From Sodiomyces alkalinus F11 (Eukaryota; Ascomycota; Sordariomycetes; Glomerellales; Plectosphaerellaceae), in the NCBI RefSeq assembly GCF_003711515.1, contig NW_021167090.1, forward strand, positions 627,346 to 691,345: 64,000 bases of DNA. Reading direction: 5' to 3'. The position numbers were made by a program, and so were the translations under genes. The notes beneath the pieces were generated by a model. It saw nothing but the letters and a program-made list of their open reading frames with translations. It ran no database searches and had not been told where the DNA came from. Shown here piece by piece: positions 1 to 11,807 of the stretch (its first letter is position 1; the number at the start of each line of letters is the position of its first letter).

Positions 1-1193
1 TCGCCGCTGGGATGGAAGACTTTGCCGTGGGTTCGAGGCGGACCGTCAGCACGCGGGACGCGGCCCTCTCGGCCGAAGAGGCTGCTGAGGGGCTGACGGG
101 AACTGATGAGCTGCTGCGACTCGGTGCTGGCCATGAGCTGGTCGTCTAGGCCGTCGAGAATGTCGCGATGCATGTGTTTGTACAAGACGTAGTAGGCGCG
201 AAAGATGCGAAGGAAGTCGCGGCGATTCACGTACCCGTCGCCGTCCATGTCGTAGCCTTGGAAGATGCGTCGGAGCTTGTCTTTCCGTTTTCGGTAGGCC
301 AGGCCGTGGAGAAACTCGGAGAAGCCGATCAGGTCATCGTGGTTGGTGTCGTAAAAGGCGAACATGCGGTCGTGGATGAGGTTCGGGGTGGCATGGCGGG
401 AACGGCCCAGCGGTACAAGGCAGCGTTCAAAGGTCTTCTTGTCCATGGCCAGCTGCAAGCCGTCGGGGTCGTCCCTCCACTCGGTGTTTGCCATGTAGGA
501 GAACTGTTCCCAGAAGGCCTCGATCTCGGGCCGCTCAAAGCCGGACTCCTTGGAGAGATTGACAATGAGGACGCGAGGCAGGACCCTGACGCAGGTGTCC
601 GGGTCGCCCGAGTACCAGACGGGCTGCGTCTGACGGGGCCCGAAGGGAGGCGCGGGGACCTTGATCTTATAGAAAATGTGCGACTTGTTATGGACGCCCT
701 GGGCCTCGCAGTTCTCGCAGAGGTCAAAGTCGGCACAGTTGGCGCAGCGGTAGCGGATTCCGCGTATGGGGATCATGTTGCACGAGTTGCAGCCGCAACC
801 TCGGTGGACACAAGCGTTGCGGCGGGCATTATCCTCCGACACGCGAAAGAGAAGGCTGACGAGGTTGTAGCCGGCGCGCGCTGGCGGCGGCATGGATTCG
901 GCCTCCTCCCACCACTCCTCCACGGCGGGGTTATTGTCTTGGGGTGGCTGGTCGTCTCGCGCATCCTCGTCGGGGGGCTGGGGCTGGGGAGTGTCGGAAG
1001 CGAGGGAGGCTCCTCGCGCACGGCGGGCGTGGCGTCGTATGGCATTGCTACGATGAAGACCCGGACCGGGGACGTGAGTCGACTGGTATATGTAGTATCC
1101 GAGAGACGCAGCTGCGGCGGCTGAGATGATGGCGACGGCGATTCGAGGGCGTGTCAAGCTGTAGCTGTCGGTGGATGGCAGGGAGAGCCACAT
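1..1193 (-). CDS. Membrane-anchored ZZ zinc finger / EF-hand protein (C-terminus cut by window edge)
   Basis: One open frame runs from an ATG at 1193 to the window edge without stop or intron, giving at least 397 residues. Residues about 14-34 are a hydrophobic alanine/isoleucine-rich segment, a likely N-terminal membrane anchor. After a charged, proline-rich linker, residues about 125-175 form a ZZ-type zinc finger (CxxCxC-like start, then CANCADFDLCENC and an H-x-x-SH end). Two EF-hands follow near 277-298 (loop DTNHDDLIGFSE) and 306-330 (loop DMDGDGYVNRRD), both with acidic residues at positions 1, 3, 5 and 12, so calcium binding is likely. Fungal proteins with this architecture are conserved but poorly characterised; a calcium-responsive membrane adaptor is an inference. 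The stop codon lies outside the window. Confidence 0.85.
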   Translation of the reverse strand, partial: MWLSLPSTDSYSLTRPRIAVAIISAAAAASLGYYIYQSTHVPGPGLHRSNAIRRHARRARGASLASDTPQPQPPDEDARDDQPPQDNNPAVEEWWEEAESMPPPARAGYNLVSLLFRVSEDNARRNACVHRGCGCNSCNMIPIRGIRYRCANCADFDLCENCEAQGVHNKSHIFYKIKVPAPPFGPRQTQPVWYSGDPDTCVRVLPRVLIVNLSKESGFERPEIEAFWEQFSYMANTEWRDDPDGLQLAMDKKTFERCLVPLGRSRHATPNLIHDRMFAFYDTNHDDLIGFSEFLHGLAYRKRKDKLRRIFQGYDMDGDGYVNRRDFLRIFRAYYVLYKHMHRDILDGLDDQLMASTESQQLISSRQPLSSLFGREGRVPRADGPPRTHGKVFHPSG

Positions 1194-2103
1194 GTTGTTT
1201 GGGAGAGACCGTTGCCCGTTGCCCTACTTGGGGAACATTATGCGTAGAACGAGGATTAGGGAGACTGATGGGGGAATAAACGAATCAAGCAAGAAGAGGT
1301 TGAGCGGAGGAGTGAATATGTTCAATGACGAGTTGGCGAACAGTCCGTCGAAAGCGATAATTTACATCGAATTGTGCTTCTGTGGCACTACACTGGGTGG
1401 GAAAATGTTGTGATGATCGATGAAGCACGAGAGAAGAGAAGGAGAGAGATGGTAGGGCAGGGCAGGGGAGACGGGGAGATAGAGGGCCCCAAGCTGATTA
1501 AGGTACTCAAGTACGCGCTGCAATAGGAAAGCGGTGTAGGTGATGAATCATCCACCACGTACTATTTCCAGGTGGTAACGCTTGTTAGAGCGTGAGCGGT
1601 GGCTAATAAGTACGTACTGTACGTACTGTACGTTGTACGTACCCCAGCCTGATCTCGGCCGAGGCATTGCCCGTTATACCTTAGATAAGCGGGAAACCGT
1701 GTACCTTAGCCTAGCATTGATAAGCTACATCATGACGTCCATCTTCATCACTTTGTACTTCGATACCTTATGCTTGTAATCGTAATCTCACTCCTCACAG
1801 ACCGGACTGTGAACTTCAACCTACTCCCATACTCATACTCATACTCGAGAGTCAGCCGGCGTCCCAACGTCCGCCATCACAACGACCACAACGATCGTAT
1901 AAGTAATCGATCGCTAGTGCTACGCGTCTGCCGGAGGAAACTCAAACTTCCGCCGACTTGCACCCTTGTGGCCCGTCACCTACGCCACCTACGCCACCTA
2001 CGGAGGACGAAATTAGAATCCCATCATCGCCCTCCCGTCGAATCACAGACATCAACAAGTCAAATTCATCCGGCAGCTTTTCAACCCACGGTTTATCTTC
2101 AAA
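1194..2103. other. Intergenic region between divergent genes
   Basis: No convincing gene. This is the shared upstream region of the minus-strand ZZ/EF-hand gene and the plus-strand hydrolase. It contains tandem copies of TACGTACTG at about 1611-1641 and two 9-bp copies of CTACGCCAC near 1980-2000. Open frames here are short and not protein-like. Confidence 0.6.
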
Positions 2104-3394
2104 ATGGTCGCAGGGTATATGCCCCATGTCCCATACCTCACCTCACGGTGGATCCAATCCGACTTGCGGCTGACTGTCGACATGCTTGAATTAGCAATCG
2201 CTTCCCCACGGTCGAGGAGACCTTAAGCCACCCCGCCTACCCTGGTGTGACTTGGAATCTCGAGCCTCACCAAAAGGGGCTTCTTCCCTGTGCCAATGAT
2301 CGAGGAGGGCCCGTCAACATCTACTGGGAGATCCACGGCAATGGACCAAGAAAGCTAATTGTGCGTTTCCAAGTTCCTTTCCCCTTTCCCCTTTCTATTG
2401 TCTTTCTTCTTTCCTGACCACCAACCAGCTCATCATGGGCCTCGCCGGCCTCTCCTCCTCCTGGCAACGCCAAACAAAACACTTCGGCCACGACCGCGGC
2501 GACACCTACTCCGTCCTCTTAATCGACAACCGCGGCGTCGGCCAGTCTTCCGCCCCCATCCAGCGCTACTCCACCTCCCACATGGCCCGCGACGCCCTCG
2601 AAGTCATCGACCACGTCGGCTGGTCCGCGCCCCGCTCCCTGCACCTCGTCGGCATCTCCCTCGGCGGCATGATCTCCCAGGAGCTCGCCTGCCTGATCCC
2701 CGACCGCCTCGCCTCCCTCACCCTCCTCTGCACCACCGCGGGCATGGACACCTCCAGCTCGCCCCTCGCCACCCTGCGCGACCGCATCGGCATGTTCATC
2801 CCCAAATCCGTCGGCCGCGCCGTCGAGGACACCGCCCTCAAGCTCTTCACCGACGAATGGCTCCATGCCCCGGACGAGGCCGCCGAGTTGCCCGTTCCCG
2901 GCGTCACCCCGCGCTGCGGACCACCAGTCGTTCCCGAGGGCGATGCAGGTGCAGGTGCAGGTGCAGCAGGACCAGGACAAGGACAAGGACAAGCACAAGG
3001 ACAAGGAGGGGGAGAATACCTCCGCTTCGACTCCAACTTTCAGCGCTTCCAGGCCCAGGAGCTCAACAAGCGCCTCGACGCGAGGAGGTACACCCGCACC
3101 GGGTTCCTCATGCAGCTCGCCGCCGCCGCCTGGCATCACAAGTCCCCCGAGCAGCTGAAGGAACTGGGGGACAAGGTCGGGAGGCACCGCATCGCCGTCG
3201 TGCACGGGGACGCCGACGTCATGATCGACGTACAGCATGGCCGGAAACTCATCGAGTCGCTGCAGCCGGGCGTCGGGCTCGTCGTCGAGGGCATGGGCCA
3301 CGCGCCGGTCATGCAGAACGTTGCGTGGCTTCACGAGTTCCTGGAGGAGAGGGTCACGGCGTGTGAGGAGGCGCCGAAGAATCCTGTGACCTAA
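2104..3394 (+). CDS. Alpha/beta hydrolase-fold protein
   Basis: Three exons: 2104-2114, 2195-2360 and 2429-3394, giving 380 aa. The first exon is only 11 nt (MVAG split); intron 1 starts GTATAT and has a CTGAC branch about 20 nt before TTAG. Intron 2 (68 nt) has GTGCGT and a CTGAC branch. Phases are consistent, and the spliced N-terminus runs smoothly into the hydrolase core. The fold is shown by HGNG near residue 49, DNRGVGQS, the nucleophile elbow GISLGG, a late VVHGDADV acid strand and GMGHAP with the catalytic His. A Gly/Gln/Ala repeat of about 25 residues (2945-3010) interrupts the cap region and is likely a variable insertion. It belongs to the generic lipase/esterase/peptidase class; the substrate cannot be told from sequence. 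Confidence 0.82.
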
Positions 3395-3576
3395 GCGTGG
3401 AGAGACTGGCGAGACTGGCGGTTAGAACGGAGGGTATGCGCCATTAGAGCTTTCTGTAAAAACTCTTTTTTTGTTTTCTAGTGTCAAACTCGACTTGATA
3501 AGGGGTATGTATTTACGGGACCGCTTCGCCTTGTTTGTTGTTCTTCTCCCAACTTCGACCCTCCTTATCCCAGCTT

Positions 3577-5518
3577 TTAGAGCATAACCAGGCCTACACC
3601 GCTCAGCGCATCCTCGTCCAGCCGGTTCCTCTTGTCGACGCCACCCGCGATCGGGTTGGCGCGGTAGTTGAAAAGGTAAAAGTGCAGCTGGCCGTCGCCG
3701 GGGCCAAACTTTTGCTGCTCCAGGAAGAGGCCGTTGTCCATCAGCGACAGCGCATTGAAGACGTCAAACTTGTATTGCTTGGCCAGGATCAGCGCATCCC
3801 CCATAAGGGCGTTCAGCCGGGCTTTCAGCGCCGCCTTGTCCAAGGGCTCGTCGAAGGCGACCGTGCTGGCGTAGTAGAACAGGTAGGCGGCGCGGACCAC
3901 TTGGTGCTTGGGGTTGCCGATGACGGAGTTTTCGAGGCAGTAGAAGGAGAACATGTCTGTGATTTCCTTTTTGTCGTTCTATAGTGCTTGTCAGCACGTG
4001 TCCTGGGGTGGGGAAGGAGAGGAAGAAGGAGGAGGAGGAAAGGAAAGGAAAAAAAGAAACAAAAAGAAAAAAAAAAGAAGAAAAAAACCCTCACCTCAAC
4101 GACATATGTCCAGACGACCTGTTCCGGCATAACGTCTTTGCTGGGAATAAACCAGTGGATAAACTCGTCCCTGTTGTAGATGGGATACATGTCGAACCGA
4201 GCCATGTACTTCTGGAACAGCTCCATCGCGGCGTCGACATCCTTCAGCTGCATCTCCCGCAGGCCCCGGGTCGCCGTTTGGTCGGGGAGGTGGTACTTGC
4301 GGACCTGGTACAGCGGCTTGCTGTTGGCCGGCAAGGGGCTGAAGCCGACGTCGTAGAGCTTCTGCCAGTTGATGGCGCGGTGGTAGTAGCGGCAGGTGCT
4401 GATCGGGGTGGGCAGCACCACGCCGGCCGTGTACAGGCCCTGCCAGATCTCGTGCAGGTTGCTGCGGCGGGTGATCTCCTTGATCAGCACGGGGGCGAGC
4501 CGCTTGCCGCGGAGCTTCTTGTGCACGCAGATGAAGTTGACCTCGGAGCACCGGATGGTGTTCTCCCGGACGCGCAGGTCGACGGGGATGGCGGAGATGA
4601 AGGCCACGAGCTTGCGGGACTGGGAGGCGCGGACGCCTACGTGCCATTCCTTTTTCCAACCGGGAGCCATGAGTGCCCTGATAGGGGGGTTAATGTAGTT
4701 CACAGTGTATATCATGTGGCGGGGATGAGAAAGAAGGGTTGATAAAAAGAGAGAAAAAAAGAAAAAAAAAAGAAAAGACCAACATACCACTTCAGGATAG
4801 AGGTCGAGTAGTTGAAGCGGAACATGGCCTCATCGTCCTCGACGTAGTGACCATTCAAAAGCTCATAGAGTTCCTTCATCTGCCCCTCGTCCTCGAGATC
4901 CATCGTCACCCACTCAAAACCGGCAATCATCGCAGGCGGCTGCGTCGGGACATCCTCCAGCTTCTGCACCCGCAGCGGGCCCTCCTCGACGGGGCCCTCG
5001 ATCTCCCCGAACTTGGGCACAGGCTGCGTGCCCCAAAACTTGTAGCTCGCCATATCCTTGACGTTCTTCCCGCTCGACGCCAGGCCCGTCATGATGTCTT
5101 GCAGATTGAGCTTCTTGAGGAGCTTGGCCGTGTCCTCGGGCGAGTTGGACGACCCGGTGGCGGCGCCCAGCTCCTCGGCGAGGGCCGGGTTCAGGGTCAG
5201 GAGCTCCTGGATCTGCTGGGACGTCAGGCCGCCAATGGCCTTCTTGAGGTCCTGCTCCGGGTCCCCGGAGGGCTTGGGACCGCCGGTGAGGGCTTCCTTG
5301 ATCTTCTTGCGCTTGGACTTCTTCTTCTTCTTGCCGGCCTCCTCTGCTCCGGCGGCGGAGGAGGGGGAGGCGTCGTGGGCATCGTCGTCGTCGTCGTCGC
5401 CTTCTTCGTCGGATTCGACCTCGGGCTGCTTTCCCTTGGCTTGTTCGACGGCGTTCTCGAAAGCTTCCTCCGCCTGGTCGATGGCGGGGTCGACGGGTTT
5501 GGACTCTTGAGCGGGCAT
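3577..5518 (-). CDS. NMT1: Glycylpeptide N-tetradecanoyltransferase (N-myristoyltransferase)
   Basis: Three exons: 5518-4788, 4677-4095 and 3978-3577, giving 571 aa. It transfers myristate from myristoyl-CoA to N-terminal glycines in the cytosol or on ribosomes. The N-terminus carries an acidic run (EEGDDDDDD) and a basic run ([11 protein letters not shown]) like the ribosome-targeting part of eukaryotic NMTs. The core is classical: [57 protein letters not shown], and the C-terminus ends GVGLVML, matching the family's free carboxylate catalytic end. Both introns (110 and 116 nt) hold long pyrimidine tracts on the coding strand. It is an essential single-copy enzyme in fungi. RTC5 (18071-20125) has an MGQS N-terminus and is a predicted client. 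Confidence 0.96.
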
Positions 5519-6250
5519 CGCGAGGTGCGGGTTCGTTGTCGCGTGTGGTCGATGGCAGAAGAAAAAAAGGGGGACAAACTAAGGATTGTGAGGAGATCTG
5601 CGCGATAGACGCCCGAAACCGGATGTCCAATTCTGTTGCCTGGTCCTGTCGAGATGGTAGATCGAAGCAACTATTCGTGCCGTAATGTGTGGTGAATGGC
5701 GGGGCTCTTGGACGGTCCTGTGCGGGAAAGAACCACTCCGCTGAAATGACGTCTCGTGTCAGCTGCAAGCCACTGGCAGCCATTTGCTTTGGTGGCGGCG
5801 CAAAAGAAGCCACACGCCGTGACCCACATTAACGTAGATAGAATGGAATAAAGCAATATGATTGGTCGTAAGGAAGCTCAGACTATATATACGTTCACCG
5901 ATAATTTACATGCCTGCGCCACATCCCCCCCGGATGGTCTGAGCTTACTGAGATAACTCGTCACCCTCGCTCGATGTTGAACTAGCGTATATAACATCAA
6001 AAAGTACCTACGTCAAGTAGAAGATTCTCTTTTGGTGTAGTGGTACATTTTTGAGTGTTACCCTCGACGTGGTGTTTACCTCATTAATGCTATGTCCTTT
6101 GATAGTATCAATCATATCATTGCGAAGTATTGAGGATCTAAAGGAGTAGAATGCAGTGCGCTTAGGATACAAATCGGGACCTCCTTTTGCTTGTAAGGCG
6201 CCGCAACTTCATCACGATTCTCCACTGCTGTATCCTCCACTGCTCCAGGT
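5519..6250. other. Intergenic region
   Basis: No gene seen. It separates the start of NMT from the end of the ABHD12-like gene. A stretch near 6028-6085 has a tRNA A-box-like sequence but no B box. Confidence 0.5.
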
Positions 6251-7892
6251 CTATTTCGACGTCTTCTCGGTATACACTGTTCCCCCGAGATCAAAACATC
6301 TCATGACAGCGAGTGCCACGGGGGCATGACCCATTATTGCGTTATGTCCTGTAGCGGATAGTCAGCAGTCGTAATTCCCGAATTCGATTTTCAATGGCCA
6401 ACAGCCAACATACCACCGTAGGGAAACAGCTCCTGCCGGATGACAATATTCGGTTCCGCCGTCAGGGTCGTGACAAAAGCGTCATCCCGGTTCCGGATCG
6501 TCCTCTCTTCTTTCCACGCAGCAAAAGACTCTTCCTCCAACCCACCGTCAACGGTAGCATTGGCCGCCGCGCGGAAAAGCTTATCGCTCTCCACCCAGGG
6601 GATATCCGCATCGTCCTTGGCCGCCACGAGAGACAATCTCAGCCGCGTCTTCGTCAGGCGGACGAGGCGCTCCAGCCGCTGGGCCGAGGGCCACTTTTCC
6701 CAGATGACCCCCTCGGCCACGCGCAGGAGGGACGGCCAGGCCCTGAGCGGTCCCAGGACGGGTATGACGCCGCCCATGCGGTAGCCGCCCAGCATCGTGG
6801 GCAGGCTGCTGAAGCCGGCGACGAGGACGATGCCGCCGAACTCGACGCCCTCGGCGGCGTAGCGCTCGGCGACCCCGCTGGCGACGGCGGTGCCGAGGCT
6901 CTGGCCGAGCAGGACGATGCGGTCTGGCGGTATGCCGGCTACGTTGATGACCCAGTCGATCAGGGTGGCGGCGTCCTGGATGAGGCCCGGTTCGGAGGGG
7001 GTGCCGGTCGAGTAGCCGAAGCCGCGGTAGTCGAGGGCGATGACGTGGTAGGGCGAGGCGTCGGTAAGTACGTGGTAACTGTCTGGACGATGGGCTTGGG
7101 CGATATCCCCTGCATTCTGAAGATGGGGTGATCAGCAAACTACAGGGCCCTCGCCAATATGTCACCCAAAGACTTCTAAAAAAAAAAAGAAAAAAAAAAA
7201 AAAAAGAACAGGATTGTTGGCTTCATACACCGTGGACTAGAGACAGGTGTCAGCAATTGCAGGCATCAGTCTCGTCTCCATGTCATGGTCCCTGCCTACG
7301 GGCGGCAGAGGAGGGGCTCCGGGACATACGATAGATGACAATTCGTGCCTTTGGATCACCCTTCAGAACCCGAAACGACTCGGTTGCTGTGATGTCTGGT
7401 GCGACGCCTGGCTCCTGCGATGCGAGCGCCTCTTCATTTTGGAGATACAGCGGCAGCGGGGTGATATGCCACGAGTAGATGCTCTCGTTATCGGGCGTCG
7501 TCAGGAAGAAGGGAGTCACTTGTCCCTCTAGGGGAGCGGTGCTTGTGGCGTCAGTTTCGAAAGAAACCAGCCTTCTCGACGAAAGGAACAGTACAGGGAC
7601 TGGGCATACTAGCGAAGCCGAATAACTCCGGCTCATTGATATCTCGCAACCACAGTCCGTTGACACGGTGGAGATAGAGGAGACTAAGCCGAGACGACAT
7701 GAATAAGTATGGGTTCTCGGCGAGACAGGGAGTTGTAAAAAAAATAAAAATGGGAGCGGAGCGTCATCGCCTTCCTTACTGTCGCTGAAAGAAAGGAATC
7801 GAGCCCAGGGCGAGGAGGCTGCAGTAAAACCCAAAGGGGGCGACCACAGCCCAGATGGCCGTCCTCAGGATAGGGGATAGGGCCACAGGCAT
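6251..7892 (-). CDS. ABHD12-like alpha/beta hydrolase with an 8-nt microexon
   Basis: Six exons in order: 7892-7780, 7683-7610, 7527-7330, 7236-7229, 7116-6414 and 6348-6251, giving 397 aa with every phase consistent. The N-terminus has one hydrophobic segment (about residues 10-30), a likely membrane anchor. The oxyanion motif YLHGNAG is assembled from three exons, its LHG part coming from the 8-nt exon 4. The nucleophile elbow is LLGQSLGTA, the likely acid is in AAKDDADIPW, and the catalytic His is in PYGGHNAIM, which is completed only by the last exon. The family includes lyso-lipid and monoacylglycerol hydrolases of ER or endosomal membranes; the substrate here is inferred. Intron 4 carries a poly-pyrimidine tract (7170-7206). 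Confidence is high in the fold, moderate in lipid-hydrolase function. Confidence 0.88.
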
Positions 7893-9027
7893 GGCCACGG
7901 TCAAGTTATGTTCGAGTATTTAGTCGGTTCTACTGTGGATGCATTTATTTTGTCCCGTACTTCGTAACAAACGTCGTCGCTCAAAGATGAAAGCGATGAC
8001 ATCGCCTTCTTCATGATGAAGTACGGAGTCTGCACCGAGACGAAATTACTGAGCAAGGTACGTACCTAAGGTTTCTTGGCCGAGGCAGCCGAGAGAGCGC
8101 GCTAAACCGGATTTGTCAACCCGAAACATAAGGTCCAGTATCCCAGTCCCTGGCCAACAAAAGTGCCTCCGATGCTCCACTGCTGTTGGGGCCAGGAAGA
8201 GGGATGATTACATAATATGAGCCTCAATCTTGACGACATGATACTCCAAAGTACCCTTGTTCGAAGCCAAAGGGTCTGATACATAGAGCTTGACAATGCC
8301 TCAGAATTTCCAAGGGGTATATTGAGCTAATTTTCCATTCTACTCATTTCTATTAGTATTATTATACACGTATATAGGTAGCTGAGCCAACGAGCTACAC
8401 TACATAACGTCCCTGAACCGGTTTGTAGACTTTGACGTTGCGTAGGTAAGGTCAAGCCGAGGCCAAGATGCTCCGTACCCAAGACCTAAGGTACCTTAGG
8501 TACCTTCGACATTCCCCGCTGTACGTGTACCAAGGTACTTTGCAGTATCCACCAACCAGAAGAGGACGAGAAGAACTTCCCCACATAAAGTTCTCTCTCT
8601 AGGTCAATCATCCAACCAATAAAAAGGTCCTAACCTTTAGCAGCCTCACTCTCATTGGCGATGTCGCGTCGAGACGGCTGGGTTGGACTTTCTCTCCTCG
8701 TCTCACGGTACACGCTTGATGGCACCGATGCCAGCTTGGGAATTTGGAATTTCCTTCCCCCAACTCCATTTCTCCCAGTTCCCAGTTCCCATCTCCCGTC
8801 TTCATCTCCCATCTTCATCTCCCATCTTCATCTCCCCTCAACTCCATGTCGAGCTTTTCCCACCTTTACCTTCACCACTCCATCGTATTCGAAATCTTTA
8901 CGCTACCTTTGCACGAGCATTCGAACGCGTATAGACATATCACTCCAGGTCAATCGTGAATGATGACGACGCCATCCTCCACGTCCACCCAAATCTCATC
9001 CTAGTCGACGGCCTGTACGACACGATC
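7893..9027. other. Divergent intergenic region and SWC3 5' leader
   Basis: No gene seen. GGTACCTTAGGTACC-type palindromic tracts lie at about 8490-8540. A 13-bp tandem repeat of ATCTTCATCTCCC type, about three to four copies, lies at 8800-8836 in the probable 5' leader of SWC3. An out-of-frame upstream ATG at 8960 precedes the chosen start. Confidence 0.5.
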
Positions 9028-11807
9028 ATGGAGAAGAAGAGGAAACTGCCCGCCCGGGCCTCTGCGCGCGTCGAGCATATCGCCAAAAAACGTACTGTCA
9101 CGCCTCCAGATCGTCGTTCTGTCACGCCCTTGTCTACCACAGCCACAGCCACAGCGCCGGCCGCGCCCACTGCGACCTCGGATCCTCCACCTAGTCTACC
9201 CAAGTCCATCCACCCTGCCAAGCCTCTTCCCACCGTTGAGGAGCCACAACCCGAGGACCTTTCTATCAAGAGCTACCAGAACATACAGGAAAGGTACGAG
9301 TCGCGCTTTTTCCTCCTCTTCCTGGCTCCGCTCTTGCCTCGCCTCTTGCCTCCCCTCTTGCCTCCCCTCTTCTCCTCTGCTTGTTAACCCGTCATCCATA
9401 TAGTGGTGTTTTAGCTGAATCCCTCCAACGATCCCGGCAACGATGGATTGCCGAGGGCATCTTTCAGAAATACTGGGCAAAACCTATTAAGAAGAAGGGC
9501 GTCTTCATCGAAGAGCCCGACAACCCCCCCAAGGACTCAATGCATAAACTCGGTCCGGTGACCATTACCGTCGAACCTCACGTCTTCGAGGCTACCATGT
9601 GGGCTGTCAAAGACCCCAAACCTGCTGGCGCCACGGCTTCCAGCTCGACGCCCACCACACAGGCCACGTTTCGCCCCATCATGCAGTACGGCCCCCCCAA
9701 CGGCATCATGCCCCCTCCTCCGCCAACACCCAAGACGGAGCCCTCGACTCCTGCGCCCCCATCTTCGACCGAACCGAGGCCCACACCGGCCCCTCAGAGC
9801 CCAGCCCAGCCTCCACCCATGTCCCAATCAGTACCGATGAATCCACAAGCCCCGACCGCGAGCGATCTCCCCGAAACCGCCGGCCCCTCGCCCGACCCTC
9901 CCGAGTCGGAGTCGGCAAGACCTCCTTCCTCGGCAGCAGCAGCAGCAGCAGGAGCAGCAGCAGCAGCAGAAGCAGCAGCGCCGCCCGTGGTATCTCCGGC
10001 GCCTGCACCCGCCTCGACGTACGCCCCCGTTTCAATTCGTAGCTCCGCAACGACTCCTGGACCTGTTTTAGCGCCTGCGCCTGCACCTCCGCCAGCACCT
10101 GCACCAGCACACCCGCCAAACATGACGTCTCCCTCTCCAGTTCCTACGGGGCTTGCAGGCCCACGTCCCACCACCCCTTCGAATGCCATCTCCGCAGCAC
10201 CCCACCCAGGTTCCGTATCTGGGCCGTCAAACATAACCGCGCCGAATTCTCGGCCCTCGAGTGCGACCCCTACTCCCGGCCTCGGCACCACCAGATCCGG
10301 CGGAACTCCAAAGCCGCCCGGCACCGATCCCATCATCATGACTCTGGCCGAGAGGGCCTCCGAGGACCGCCATCTCCGCGATCTCATGAAGAGAGTGGCT
10401 GCCGGGGAGGCTAAGCCGGATGAGCTGACCACTTTCCAACGCATCATCGACCAGATTACCGTCGAGTACAAGAAGAAAGGCGGACAGCAAGGCCCGTCGG
10501 CTGACCGGCTGCTCGTTGATGGCAGGACCGTCAAGTACTTCGCAGACGAGGTGCGGGCCATCTTGGATATTGTCCTGGCGACAAACCCCGGCCAAAAGTC
10601 CGGCGAGCTTTTGCCGCCTCCTCGTAGCGATCCGCTGGTGGTGGCGCTGGTGAAGAACGCCCTCGATGACGCCAGGATCCGATCCATGGTTCGCAGGATT
10701 GCCGACAACCAGCCCGGCTTCACCGATGCCACCGACCTCAAGTCCCTGTTGGACAAACTGCACAAGAGTCTGCAATCAGCTCCCCCTCCACCGCAGCAGC
10801 AGCCTCCTCCACCGCAGCAGCAGCCTCCTCCACCGCAGCAGCAGCCTCCTCCACACCAGCAGCAGCCTCCTCCACACCAGCAGCAGCCTCCACACCCGCA
10901 GCCCGCACCAACAAACGCCGCCGTGAATGGCGTGGCCAGTGGCCAGACCCCGAAACCGAAACCGAAACCGGCTGCTGCCCCGACGCCTTGCCCTTCGCAA
11001 CCTGCATCTCAACCTCCTCCGCAGCAAGCCCTTCGATCGAAAGGCCCACCACCGGCCCCGAAACCCGACGTCTCTGCCATTGCCTTCGAGTTTGCAGGAG
11101 GCAACGGAGACCGCTACCTCTTTCCGAAATTCAGCATTCTCGAATACCTCCCGGGGGGCCAGCAGGTCCTCGCCTCTTTCCTCATCGTACGCAAAGGAAG
11201 CCGCCTCGAATACGGGGGCGATGCGAAGCTGGACTACTACCAGCCCGTCACCATTCGGCTTTTCGCCCCGAATGGACGCCACCTGGAACACCTGCATCGC
11301 GTAGTCGCGCCCCAGGACGAAGTGAGACGGTACATGGACGATGTCATGGACCACATGACGCGAGCCGAGTACGTCCTGCTGGCCATGCGCCTGCCACGGA
11401 ACGACCCGGACGGCGACGGGGAACAGACGGCACGAAACAGCCGAGAGGTCACGGTTGTGAACGGCGGTGCGACAGGCACCCCGGACGACGCCGCCGAATC
11501 GAACCTGCCGCGCGAACCAAGCGGGCCGGCTCCGCCCACGAGACCTCCTGTGTCGTGGAAAGGCGCGGCGAGGGATTTCATGGCCGCATTCCCCACGAAA
11601 GAGGCGTACGACGAGTTTGCTGCCTCGCGCCGCCGCAGGGGGGGAGCGGACGGACCCCTCGATTCGGCGGGAGCTTCGTTCAGGAAGGCGTGCGAGTATC
11701 TGGGCATCCCGTTGGCCCGCGTCGGTGACGATGATGAGGTTGAGTATGAGGCGCTGGTCTCGAAGCTTGCTGCCAAACAACGGGAGGCAGGGCGTCTCCC
11801 GTGTTAG
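9028..11807 (+). CDS. SWC3: SWR1-complex subunit Swc3
   Basis: Two exons, 9028-9293 and 9404-11807, giving 889 aa. The start MEKKRKLPARASARVE is chosen over an upstream GTG-initiated extension because basic KKRKLPAR starts suit this family. The Swc3 domain spans the intron: SYQNIQESGVLAESLQRSR, then RWIAEGIFQKYWAKP and a VTITVEPHVFEATMW strand. These match the GVLxxSLxxSRxxW...FxxYWxxP pattern of yeast Swc3, a nuclear subunit of the complex that exchanges H2A.Z into chromatin. The middle is Pro/Ala-rich with tandem PPPPQQQ units (about 10785-10900). The C-terminal third has two similar helical segments (DPIIMTLAERASEDRHLRDL; DPLVVALVKNALDDARIRSM) and a folded domain around AFEFAGGNGDRYLFPKFSIL. 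The 110-nt intron has a 12-bp CCTCTTGCCTCC-like tandem repeat. Confidence 0.88.
10785..10905 (+). repeat. In-frame 21-bp tandem repeat (PPPPQQQ) in SWC3
   Basis: Five to six copies of a 21-bp CAGCAGCAGCCTCCTCCACC-type unit encode PPPPQQQ/PPPHQQQ; the shift from PPPP to PPPH copies shows divergence along the array. Confidence 0.9.

Noticed and set aside
6028..6085. tRNA-like sequence (TGGTGTAGTGG A-box match)
   Set aside because: No B box and no cloverleaf pairing; the box match alone can be chance.
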